Positions 1 to 12,200 of a DNA stretch of 64,000 nt are shown in pieces. The number at the start of each line of letters is the position of its first letter. The first letter of the stretch is position 1. Under the pieces are notes generated by a model. The model ran no database searches. It saw nothing but the letters and a program-made list of their open reading frames with translations, and was not told the origin of the DNA. Made by a program: the position numbers and the translations under genes. The DNA comes from Climacteris rufus (Eukaryota; Chordata; Aves; Passeriformes; Climacteridae): the NCBI GenBank assembly GCA_013398175.1, contig VZRZ01000214.1, forward strand, positions 686,200 through 750,199, in the 5' to 3' direction.

Positions 1-1382
1 TTTTCCATGAGATGAAAACTCTTTCAAGCTTCAAAGGCATGTCATTCAATTTATTACATTTGAGATGATGTTGATATATTATTGAGATTCTAGAAGCAGA
101 ATCCTTTCCTGAGAAGTTTTTTCTGCTTTCTTGCATACTGAGAGATCTTGCCTTGACAAAAAAAAAATCAGACTTTATGCAAGAAATCACCAAGAGATTT
201 TCTATATTTCAAGAGAATAATAGTATTGCCTTTAACTGAAAACAAAAAATGGCTAATGAATAAAGCAAAGCAAAACAAGAAACAAAGCCTACTGGATAAA
301 GCAAACTGAAGAAAAGAAATTAAATCCAACCAGCAAAGCTGAAACAGGCTTATGGACCAGTTAACTTTTCAGCAGAAACCAAGTAGTAGCATTAATTTCC
401 CTTGCTGTCAAACTCTGGGCAGCTATTTACCACACCTCACTTGACATTGCCAGAGAAAAACAGGGCCTGAAGAAAGTTCCCATATATAACTTTCAAAGTA
501 AGTGTTTCTTAAGTGAACCTTCCTTCCTCGCAACCCCTGCCTTAATTTTCTTTTAAGTATTTTTGAAGATTTTCTTCAGTATATACATAAATTCTAATGT
601 CTTTTTTTTTTTTTTGCATTAATCTCCTTAAATTGAAGGAGATCTATTACATGGTTATAGAATTATTACAATGCAATCTGAATTACTGGAAAAGATAATA
701 AAAAATATTCTAACACTCACAATGTATCATAGTTAATGTACTAATTTCCTAAAACATAGTCTTGCTCCATTTAAAATAAAGAGAGTTTTTTGTATCTGTT
801 GGTCAGGTGTCTTATGTTAAGGAAGCATTTATCAATAAATGTTGTTTACTTAGATATCCAAATGATTGTTCCAAGATGTTTGAAATCCTTCAGAGCCTCC
901 TAGGGAAATTACTAAAAAACTGGCAGCAGGGAAGATCCTGGGATAAATATGTAATTAAGAGGTAAGTCAAAGACAGTAGGAGAGCTGTCTTTATTGCAGA
1001 TGAGAGTATTTGACAGTTCACTGTGTTAAGATTTCTATTGTTCAATATATTCCTAAACAATTTAGATAAATGAATAAAAAATGAGGGAGCACAATAAATG
1101 TAAATACTTGTTATGAAAAACTGGAAAAAAGAAATAATGAGATTGACTGACTTGGTAGGTTAGATGGTACATAAATAAAGCTACACTCACGGGGAAAACC
1201 AGTTCTAACTTCACATATTAAACAATGGTCTCTGAGATAACCTTTATTATTCAAAAATTAAATCATAATAACCTTGATAAATAAGGATGATCAGACCTGA
1301 AAGAAATCCAAAATAAATCCTTTAATTTTGCAGACATAAGGTCTTTTTTAATTATCTGAGTGATAGGAATTGAATTTAAATT
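1..1382. other. Noncoding AT-rich DNA
   Basis: This stretch has frequent stops in all frames, short homopolymer runs (for example a T run near 602-615) and no recognisable repeat or gene. I see nothing functional in it. Confidence 0.6.
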
Positions 1383-1388
1383 CCAGCT
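1383..1388. repeat. Left target-site duplication (CCAGCT)
   Basis: It is identical to the hexamer at 1935-1940 on the other side of the LTR. Confidence 0.85.
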
Positions 1389-1934
1389 TGTTGCAGTGCC
1401 TCTGGGGGTAGCTGGCGGCCCGGCCGCGGGGACTGGGCCCTTCCTCCCCCAACACGATGCAGCCGGGGGTAGCAAGCCCCAGGTTGCCACGGCGGCTCCC
1501 TGGCCATGGCTGCAGGGGCGGTCCCCACCCAAAAGGGCAGCTCATTGGTTCCTGTGCTGGTGCGGACAGCCGAGTGGCTGGCCAGCACCCCATCAGTCAT
1601 TGTAATCCTCCGCAATGATTGGCTCTCTCCCCACTGCCCTCCCCTCACTTCTGTGCTATAACAGACACCCCCGACAGCCATTTTTTGTCTTTACCGCACC
1701 CTCCATGGCTCCGGTAATAAAATCCTGCTGGCATTAAGCAGAAAAGAACCCTTCTTCATCTCTTTACTTCCCTGCTTAAATTAAACCTCTGTGCGTGAAC
1801 TAAGCCTAGACTCTGTGGGAGCTCTGATGCAGGTTCGACTCTGTTCAGAGACTGGGTGAAGCCAAAGTTGCTTTTCTCAGGTCACGAGACCGCTGCTGAA
1901 GGGTCCAAGTTACTCACACTTTTTACCCACGACA
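1389..1934 (+). mobile_element. Solo LTR of a class II (ERVK-like) endogenous retrovirus
   Basis: The element begins TGTTGCAGTG and ends ACCCACGACA, the TG...CA ends expected of an LTR. It is bounded by a perfect 6-bp direct repeat CCAGCT (1383-1388 and 1935-1940). A 6-bp duplication is typical of class II (beta/alpha-like) retroviruses. In plus orientation it holds an inverted CCAAT box (GATTGG near 1618), a TATA-like CTATAACA (about 1655) and an AATAAA signal at 1716-1721. It is much more GC-rich than its surroundings. The flanking duplication sits directly on both ends of one LTR, so the internal region was lost by LTR-LTR recombination. The 80-101 codon frames inside are composition artefacts. 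The family name cannot be fixed without a repeat library. Confidence 0.88.
1716..1721 (+). terminator. LTR polyadenylation signal AATAAA
   Basis: A canonical hexamer about 60 bases after the TATA-like box in the 1389-1934 LTR, at the spacing expected for the LTR R region. Confidence 0.6.
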
Positions 1935-1940
1935 CCAGCT
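1935..1940. repeat. Right target-site duplication (CCAGCT)
   Basis: It is identical to the hexamer at 1383-1388 and follows the CA end of the LTR directly. Confidence 0.85.
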
Positions 1941-4900
1941 ATTTCACTTCCTTCTGGCTTTTGAAAGCCATCTAATAGGTGTGTTAAGGAAGTGTGTTTT
2001 CCAAAACTACTTCACACTAACAGCCCAAAGGATTGCTCATAAAAAGATGATCAGGCCTTAAGTTGCTGTGTGCCACCACCGTAGAAATGTCAGCTGACAT
2101 TAATGCTACAGAGTACTTCAATGAATACCTGAATTCTAGGTTCCGCACAGAATTATAGCTACTAAAACATTATATGTGTAAGTTACAGATAATTTGTCTG
2201 AAGATAAAATGCCTAAATTGGAAATGTATCTACAACCCAATAGCAGCTTAACAGTGAGCACAGCATGTTAAGCATGAAGCCATTATTGCAAAGCACGTAT
2301 TTGGAATGTTTTGGAGTCCAGCAAAACTGTTATCTGAATTTTCTTTCTCTTGCTTGCCTTTAGCTTTTTCTGTTTCTTGATTTTACACATTTCTTTATGG
2401 CTACCAGAAATAATCTTTCCACAGCACAAAGTAGTTTCTGAGCATTTTGAGCAGTGGAACACCAGGAAGCCCTTCACACAGATGATGTCAGGAGTATTTT
2501 GCTCTATGTCTTGCAATCTGCTTCTGACTATCACTTAGTGAGGAAGAAGTCAGTACAGACCACATATATTAGACACCTGATATGACAGAAGCAATGCTTT
2601 GCAAATGTGAAACAGAGTGCCTTTTTACTGGAACACATTCTATGAAAACTGGCTACGACTAGTTAACCCTGCCACTGCCACTGCCAATCAGAATTATGAA
2701 TGCCAGATTAAAGTCACAGCCAGTAACCTGTCTGAAAAGTAACATCACAGGTTACCTATCCAACAAATGAGATGATAATTAGGCACAGAGACTCAATTCT
2801 GACTTCAGGTCATCTCAGGGAACAGTTGCATTAGTGTCTTCTTTCATTTGTTGGAAAGAGACAGACTCACAGATTTTTATCTTGACTTAAATTTAAGTGC
2901 TACTGAAAAAGAAAGTGTGGTTGAACAACAGTGATTCCATGTCTTGCTTCACTGATACAAGCTGTTTTGCATAACATACCCTTATCAGCCTTTCGTTCTC
3001 TTGGGAATCAATGCATTAACCTGAACTTCCTTTACTTTAGCATGAACAGGAACCACAGCTGTTTTAATTCAGGAAGACCACTGAGACTATTGTCTTTCAA
3101 CTAAGGTGGACTAATGCCATTTCTGGATAAGGCCAAAAATAATCACTTTTAATACATATTTACAGTTCCAATAGCAAATAACCTTTACTACTGCAGAGGA
3201 ATACTTGATTAAATCAACATTCATGTAAGTAATGTATGAGATATAAAAGAGAGTTAAAATGTAGGCTCTGTTTAAACTGATACTCCCCAGCATGAAAATA
3301 AATTCACAAAAAAAATGACATGTATGAACCAACACAAGACTTGGCATGAGGACTGACTTGATAACTTTAGAGTATACTTCAATGACCTAAGTGACATGAC
3401 TGATAAGTTTATGTTGGCAGCAGTTGTTCAGAATGACAAGCGGGAGACCAGGATTAGTATTCACAAGCCATTGAAGTTCAGAGATTTGGAAATAATGACA
3501 GTGTACCTTGTCACAAGGAGATCTTGTAAAATCAGCATTGTTCATAGTAGTTGGAGGGCATAATAATAGGTGTACAGATACATTCAGCCTTTGTCCATCA
3601 CATTCATTAAAAAAAGAACAGACGTAACTAGTTAGACCATTCTTAATTTTATGTTTTCTCACGGTATAAAATAGCATTTATCAGTGAATCTTCAGAGCAT
3701 TGTGCAAGAACATCTTACAAAGCATATAATTTTTGTAAAATTTTCTTCACTACTGCAAAATTAATAGGTTAATGTCTTGCTTTATCCATAGACATGTGTT
3801 ACTTTATCCATAGGCATTTATGTCACATGCTGTGCAACACAACGATGCACTCTACCTCTCTGGGTGATGTGGTCTCTAAAACTGTGGTACTTCATGTTCA
3901 CAGTATTGCTATCAGATGTTCCTTCCAGTAGTATCAAACAGATAGGTTATGGGAGTCTGGTGAGACACCTGAAGAGTGACAAGACCTTTGTCTCTTATGA
4001 TTTTTGCTAGAATTTGAGGGCATCAACAACGTTAGAAGTGTTAAATACTTTTCCAAAACGACATTAAGATTCAGTGCTTTAAGTCAAGAGTGCTAAGTAG
4101 AAACAACCAGACAATGACAGCACAGGACTGCCTCATCTAACAGACTCAAAATTTGTAGTGTGACATCCAGAGTCATAAACATCACATGGCAGAGGACTGC
4201 CAGTGCCTGTATTCTTAATACTACCTTCTGCTAATGCTGAAAGCCCTCAAAGAAATCTATTAAAACCAATACCAGTTAATTTTTTGTCTACAATGAACTA
4301 CACTGAGTTTAACAAATTATGACAGACAACAAACTCTATATATTTAAACCAGGAGTACTGGCAGGTTAATAAACTCTACCAGCCATAAAATGTAGAGGCT
4401 TTTCAACCATCTCAAGACAGTATCAGCTTACTCAGGTACTGTTTTCCCAGATCAGTGTTGACTGTACACAGAAAGTGCTACATTTTCAATATGAGCAATG
4501 TGAGAAAACTACTTTTATTATTCACAAGTAGTTTTTTACTGTTGTTTATGACAACCAAACAGAGCAATGGAATTCTAGAAATAGATACTAAGTCAGTGAA
4601 AAAAATTCTTTTTTAGGAGTATATCAAATGTCAATTTTCACTTAGCGGGAAGCAATATAAATACATCTTAAATGGCAATATAAAACTGAGAGCAAGGTCC
4701 ATGTTGTCCATGGTCATTTAGTCCTAATAGTGTTCTACAGATGACAGAGTTTGTGTGGTGTTGATTGCTTTTTACTTAAAATCAAAACTGACTGTAGACA
4801 CAGCTAATTTGCAGTATAGAAAAGGAGAAAAATTGTCTGACTTTGAAATTTCCAAGACCCATAAGAAATTACACAAAATACAGCGATGTTTCTTTTCCTA

Positions 4901-6589
4901 AACAGTACAGAACTAAGAGCAAACTGTACATATGGAGAAGCATATACCATAAATTCATTAAAATGATGAATCAAAATTTTTATACATTTGAGTATAAAAA
5001 GAAAAATTAAGGATTTATGAATATGACACTAAAATCCAGGAAGTCCTGTATTTTGTCCTGTATGTCTATCCAAAATGCATGAAAGCAAAATGTCATGGCC
5101 ACAGTGATTTCCTTGAGCTCCTTCATTAAGACAGAAGGAAAAGCCGTGATTAATGAAACAAAAGCAAAATATTTACTGGAACTGTTGCCTCGTTGTAGTT
5201 GCAGGATATATCTCTACATAGTGGTCCTGTCACATTTAAGCTACTTAATTCTGAACTAGTAATCACCACTAAAGGTTGTGATACAAAATTATTCTCATAC
5301 CTTTTCCTCACTTACATTGATATGCCCAAATCTCTCAAATTTTGGGAAATCTGCTTTCCTAACATAAGACAGATTGTTTATTACATATGAACAAAGTTTT
5401 TGAGAAATAGACAAGTATAAATTTTTCGTTTTTCATCTATACAGTATTTTCTTCTTCAATCATGAAGCATCCGCGCTTATGCTCAGAAGCTGTCTTACAA
5501 AATCAGAGACACTTTTCGTCAGGAGCAGTTTTCCCAGATGCATGAAAGCATACTTCAGGAGATAGGACAATTTGTCTGAAACAATATCAGTTTTCTTTGA
5601 TTAGTGAATCATCTGGATACATATCTTTGTCCACATGCCCAATATTCAAATAATTAGATAAAAAGTAGTTCTTAAAACATACAAATAATGTTCCATTAGG
5701 GCCCATTAGGCTGCCCAGAATATCTAGTCATGTAATCTTTCCCACTGTTAGAAGACAGCCTCTTCAAGATAAAATAGGCAGAAAATTACACCCTTTAAAA
5801 GGTTACACCTGAGACAAAAAGAAAATTTGTCTGTAAATTTTAGCACTACCTGAGAAATCCTGTTTGACTGTCCTTTGCAGGTTCTATCTGATAAACAACA
5901 ACTGAGCTAAAAGTCACAAGATTTGAAATACAAATAGCTTGCATTCATGTTTTCTTTATGTGCATGAGAAGCAGAGAACTTGGAAGTACTCAAATGTGTG
6001 TGTACAGCTCTGGATAAATAGAGCCATTCGAGATCTCTCCAGAACCTATCAATCTTTTCAGCTAAATATGTTTAATGATGTCCTTTTAAGTTAAATATTT
6101 TAAAATTATTATAAATGAAAAATCAATCAGTCCAGTCATATTAAATTTTTCAAAACTGAAGAAGGAAACCAAGAAACAATAATTATAAAAACAGAGTGAA
6201 AGTGGAAGAAGGTGAAAATTAATATTCTGCAAGGAAATCAGATATTGTTGAGTCCCTGTAAAAGTCCAAAAGTGGACTATTGCTCCCCATCAATGTGCTT
6301 GCCTTGTGGCAAGGTTGCAGGCCAAGGCAGGCTGGTTCATCATTCTGGCTGAACTAGGTGATAAGCCTTTGGCCAGCAAGAAGTCTCAAAATTTTTAACT
6401 AAAAAAACAACATTAATGAACATCAAGACAGAAAAATGTCTTCTTTCAATAGCCACCGAATCAAACTCGTTCATTTAAACCTTCTAATTTATGAATAACA
6501 TCTTCAGATTAACTTCTTCCTAATTTACATGTTACATTATAACTAATTTCCTGAAAGTAATAGATTTCACTTAATTTTCTAGCTACTTT

Positions 6590-6870
6590 CTCATTCTGCT
6601 TACTCAGATTATTGCAATGTATTTGGAACTGATTTGTTTCACTTTCATTGGATTAGAACAAATGAAATAAAGACAGAGATAATTTGAAAGCTTTGGCTTT
6701 GTTTGCAGGTTAAGACTTCCATCATTAAAAGGGCTACTCTGTATGCCATTAAATAAAAGAGCTGTAATTACACAGAATAATTTAAACTTAGCTATTTCTG
6801 CCTCCTGACAGGAGAATCTCATTAAAATATTTGCAATAATAAATGACAATTTTTTCAATTTAAACATTTT
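6590..6870. promoter_or_regulatory. Possible conserved noncoding element
   Basis: This is a dense run of homeodomain-type cores: CTGTAATTACA near 6762, several ATTAAA/TTAAAT words and ATTTGCAATAAT near 6830. It has no repeat signature. Such composition is typical of vertebrate developmental enhancers in gene deserts but also arises in AT-rich DNA. This is inference only. Confidence 0.18.
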
Positions 6871-9109
6871 TGTGAGAATAAACTTGGCAATTCACATACA
6901 TATTACATAATTTTCCTCCATTATATATAGTACAGTATGTTCTGTTAGTTCCTAGTCAGCATACTCTTCAAAAAATCAAGCCACTGGGTAGCTCTGCCAG
7001 TATTCCTTGGGAAATTTTAGTCTTCTAATGCAATTAAACATATGGCAGATTTTGATCCTGTGAGGCAGTTTACTGTTTTCTTCTACTACTGCACTGACAT
7101 GTCCAAAATTACCTTGGGGGAAACAAAATTAAAACACCAATTTCAATATTCTTGTGTAATGTTGGTGACTTAATGGTTATGAATCAAAAGACAACACAGC
7201 CACCACTGATCAAAAGTTGGACTATTCAGTCCATGCACAGGTTTTAGTATTCTAATAATATTAAATTAATTCTTACATATCCTTGAATGATTGTATGTTG
7301 CTGATTATTACCTACTAATAAAGGCTGAAAAAATATGTGAAACAAAGAACAATTTGTGTGTTGGGACTTGATTTTGCTACATAATGACACCTTTCTTTAT
7401 GAAAATAACTTATACATAAAATTAGGAGTGTGTGCCATTTTCATTATATTTAGTTTAGATAAGTATTAGGAAAAAACAAGAACCAGTAGACTTTTCTCAA
7501 AATATTCTTGTGAAGATACTTTTTCTCAATTAGGTCAATAAATATCTGCCCTATTAGGAAGAATTAATGTAAAAAGAGTTTTCAAAGGAAAAGGTAAATT
7601 TTTATCTACAATAAACAATGTGGCCCAGTAATAGGAGCAGATGTGTAAATTAAAACAGTTTGTATTGAAGATTAAATTACTTCAATACAAATTTCAAGAG
7701 GGTAGGAATAACTTTAAGTAAACTCTACTCTCGTGCAATGAACCATCCTGGATTTAAAGACATTTTGTACATTCATGGGTATCATTTTGGTTTTTTTTTT
7801 CATTTAAATGAAATACGGGTTCTGCTTCACAAGTCTGTTCCCTGATGTGAACCAAGGCAAAGTAATCAGATGCAACCAGGACATTAACTTCAAATATGCT
7901 GATCTAAACTAAAATGCTAAAGAGACACTAGCTCTGAAGTAGAGTGTAGTGTGTTACATCACCTACCTGTGCTTTCTCAAGCAGGGACCAGACTAGATGA
8001 TTGTGTGTTGCTGTGAAAGGCAAAGAGGAGAAAGTAATCGATTCATGTTTCCCTGCTCTTCAGATTAAATCTGTATCAATGAAATACATCAGAAGCATAT
8101 TGACAAGTAAAGTGGGCAAAACTATCATGCCCAAACACAATTTTTGAAAAACAGTAGTAAACTTCCATCAAATGTGCAAAACTCAATAGTGATGTATGGA
8201 TGTGTGAGTGAGGGTTTAGCTGATGTAAATGTAAACCTGAATAAACACAGACTATGGGTTCAGTCACTTGCCATGTACATAATAAGAAAATCCACATTAA
8301 GGTCCCCACACCTTGTGCTATTCCCCACTAGTATAGATGTTGACATCTTATTCTGAAGTGGTGGTTTAAAGGATATTTAGGAAGACAGTCCGATCAGATA
8401 CCTCCATGGGTTCAGATTTTAATAGACTGTGAATTCAGAAGTAATTTTTGTTCCTTTGGACTAATGAAGAAGTATAAAATGCTAAAGCATATTTCCATGA
8501 AGTAGTTATGCTTATTTCCATTACGTTGCTAAAGCTTTTTCTAGATAGTGATTTTACATGGTGGAGAGAAGAGGTATGACAGGTAAATTTAGAACTTAAC
8601 TGTACTTGATAGCAAGAATCTTTACTAAAGAATTTTACTCAATTATATTCATCTGGGTTTCTTCATCAGGATTCTGCATAAAACATTTTAAATCAGCAGT
8701 CATCCTGCATCTGGTTAGAGAAATTATTACCTTCAGTGCATCCTACAAACGAAAGAGGACTTGGTACAAAGAGAGCTGAGGGCTACCAAATGTACAATTG
8801 ACACGCTAAATGATGTGCCAAGCTAATTAAATAAATCCTTCTTCAAATAGAACCAGTTATTAAAAAAAAAAAAAAGGGGACAGATATATATTTTCTGCTG
8901 GGATTTATACTACAATCTGGCCTTGCAATTTCCAGATGGAAGTTTCACATTAAGTTCTCAAACTGAGATTTTAAGGTATTTGAAAGATCTGTGTTTTCCT
9001 TTATTCAAGTATCTGTGGGATAGACGAAGTGCTCTCAGAACTCGTGGTTGTTGCTGACTAAGGAAAATTGAATTTTTACATAGTATGAAATCTATTACTT
9101 TGCCAAATA

Positions 9110-9260
9110 TTCCCTTAATAAATTCATTCTATTAAAAGCTGCTGCATGATTAATGAAAATAGTATCTTCAAAGACATTTGCAGAAAGTCAGAATTTCACA
9201 GCTCATAGCAAACTTTAATGAGACAATTAAGCCATAAAAGTGCTTTCATTTTTGCATTTG
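9110..9260. promoter_or_regulatory. Possible conserved noncoding element
   Basis: The stretch contains GCATGATTAATGAAAAT, TTTAATGAGACAATTAAG and TTTTGCATTTG, mixing homeodomain and POU-like cores. It has no repeat homology and no open frame. The call rests on motif density alone. Confidence 0.2.
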
Positions 9261-12200
9261 AGTTTGTTTGCTATATTTAACTTTATGCCATAAGGAAGCT
9301 TTTCAAACTTGTCTTTGAGTGTCTCTAGAAACGAATATTGCAAAAAGAATAAGAACAAATATTCCAGGACTAAGGACGTTTAGAATTCAAGTTAGGGATG
9401 ACAGAAGAGCAAATGGATATAGATAACACCAAGCTAAACAGGGAAAATCTTACAATAAAAAGATAGGTTAAACATTCTGTAAAGCCTATGTGGTCTAATC
9501 TAAAATACTACATTATAGATAAATAATCCTATGAACAAGTGCAAATAGTGGGTGACATCTTGGAAACCCCTGAGAAATTCACAGAAATCAGGTACCAAAT
9601 AACATATCTGAGTTTTCTGCCCACTCAGCCTGACCTCCACTTGTTGGTCGACTGTCTATTCAAAACAGTGACCCCCTTGTAAAGTAAAGGGGAACATACA
9701 GAAATATGAAAAGATAACATCTCTCAGCTCTTCTGGCTGTGGAAGAGGATTGCAGGGAGTGGGAACTGCCTCGATACTTAACACAGTGTTCACTTCATCA
9801 TAATTACATGAGTCATGGAGGGCTCACAGCTTGCTTCAGTTGCTATGGTTTGAGGAAAACCATGTGCTTTACCACAAAACTTTCTCCTCTTATCTCTTTG
9901 AGCTACAACATTTTAAGGACAACATGCTTGATACTTTCCATTCACTTTCTGCTCCTACTTGAGCTGTAGAACTATTTTCCTTCTACTTGTCCCTCCTATA
10001 GAGTATAACTTGGGCCACAGGTCCCTGTGAGCATTGCAATCTGTTTACAGTATTTATTGTGCCAATCAATATGTTTACAGAGTAGCTTCATATTCAGAGT
10101 GATGTCTTGTAACCCAAAACTGGTTTGATTAACTTTCTTCTTACTTAGGAGAAAAACACAAATGGGAGTTATCCCAAAATAAATATATACATATATACAC
10201 ATACACATAAATACACACTGGACAACCACACAGTATTAAAACATTGAGAATACAACCTAGGTCACATGGTTGCAAAACATGGGGCACTGAGATGGAATAA
10301 AACTCCTTTGAGGTTCTGCAGATATACTCCCTTTAACCTGTCAGCAGAGGACAAATTAGTCATTCAGTGTTATACGCAATATAATCATGACAGTCTCAAG
10401 CAATAATTATTAACTGTGGTAAGTGATAAGCAACCTTATTCTTCTAGGTAATGCTTGAAGAAATTCAACCAGGTGGCTAATTTGAAGATGCTAAAAGGAA
10501 ATAAACACTGAAAGTTAAGTTCAAATCAGGATATTTACTTTAGTGGAGAAACTTTGGACACTTTCTCTGTTTGAAATACCCTTTTTTTTCCCCTAGAGGT
10601 TTTTTGGGGTTTTACAATATTGTTGACAGTAACCTAGATGCTCAAAACAGGTCTTTTTAACAGGGCACATAATCAAAAAACCAATAAATTTTGAAACTAA
10701 AAACGCTCAAAATTTAGCTCACACTCTTTTTACTATATATCCTGTCACAATATGTAATATTAGTAAGGGATGTCTTAAATAACCTTTCTTACATTTCAAA
10801 AAATTCTGGTCTTGGAATTGGACATTGCATCTGCTACTTCTGTTCCAGAATACTGCAGATTATCACAGCAGCTCTGCAGACTTTTAGATCCTTTAGATCT
10901 TTGGAATGCTACTGGATGTTACATATTCCTGAGGACAATTGGACTTAATGAATGTTGTCACCATTGCCATAGGTCACATGAATCAAAGAGTAAATGTTGA
11001 GGTCATGGATAGTCCAGGATTTACATATAAAAATGTGGTCAGCAGGTGGTATGTAAATAAATTTTTAAAAATTAATTCATTATAGATGCTCTCTGAGTAT
11101 TAAACATCACATTAAACACTGATAATGAGGCAAAAAAAGACAGAATGCAAATATGGGAAAAGTTGTTATTTGTTTTCATGTTAATTATTTTTTCACATAC
11201 TTGCTAAATTTTATACTCATATTTCTTTAGATATTTGCTTTGGATATGACTTTGCCTTACTTAATATTGAAACATATTTTCAAACTCCAGTTATCACATA
11301 TTAATTATAATTAATTTTTTTCATTACTTTCATAGTTCTGATTTTTAGTAACTAAAAATATCAGCATGCAAGAATCTATAATGGAAACACCTACCTTCAT
11401 TACCTACATTTCAGTGTTCCATACCTTCTGTATCAGCATTTTGCTTTTGACTTTTGCTTTTCATGACTAAAATATGACTTGAGGAAGGAAAAGACAAAAA
11501 TATTTTAATTATCAAGGGTTAATGTTTCTAATAAACATTTAAAATTAGTTTCTTCCCAAAGTCTTGGTCATAGCAATGCAGTGGCAGCACATAACATCTT
11601 GACCTTTTACATTAAAAAATTCTCACGATAGTGATGGTATATTCTCATTAAGTTCCCTGTTTTCAGTTTAGTAAGGCTAGCTCAAAATAAATAAATAGTA
11701 GCAAAGTAGAAAACGTGACATGCCTTCCCTCTCTCTCTCTCCTGTCTCAGGATCCACTAAATTCTCCTTTTTTTAGTATTTTTTTTCCCTTCTCCTTTAT
11801 GTCACATTTTATAGCATAATAAGAAGGTATGGAAAGATGAAAGGATACACCACTCATTCAAACTGAAGTTTGCTGCTGAATACTAGTATTTTTTTTTTTT
11901 TAGTAAGGTATTATTTTCATACCCTGTGCATTACTGTTTCAGATTTTTTCAAAATAGATTCTGATTAGATCGGCAAGAAAATGGCCAGTCCTTGGGCCAA
12001 AAAATGAGACATTAAAATAATCACTTATATTCAGCTATATTGCTCCCTCTCTGCAGCCAGAACACTTGTCCTCATCTCTAGGATTGTTCATGGTCCTGCT
12101 TAATCAGCAGTTCAGGAAGAGGGAATTAATCCTTCATACAGTCATAGCCAATCTGCCAGGATCCCTGAAAAGAAAAAGTTCATATTTTCTTATGAACATT

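Noticed and set aside
1833..1848. GGTTCGACTCTG, resembling a tRNA T-arm
   Set aside because: It lies inside the LTR, and no acceptor, D-arm or anticodon stem is present around it.
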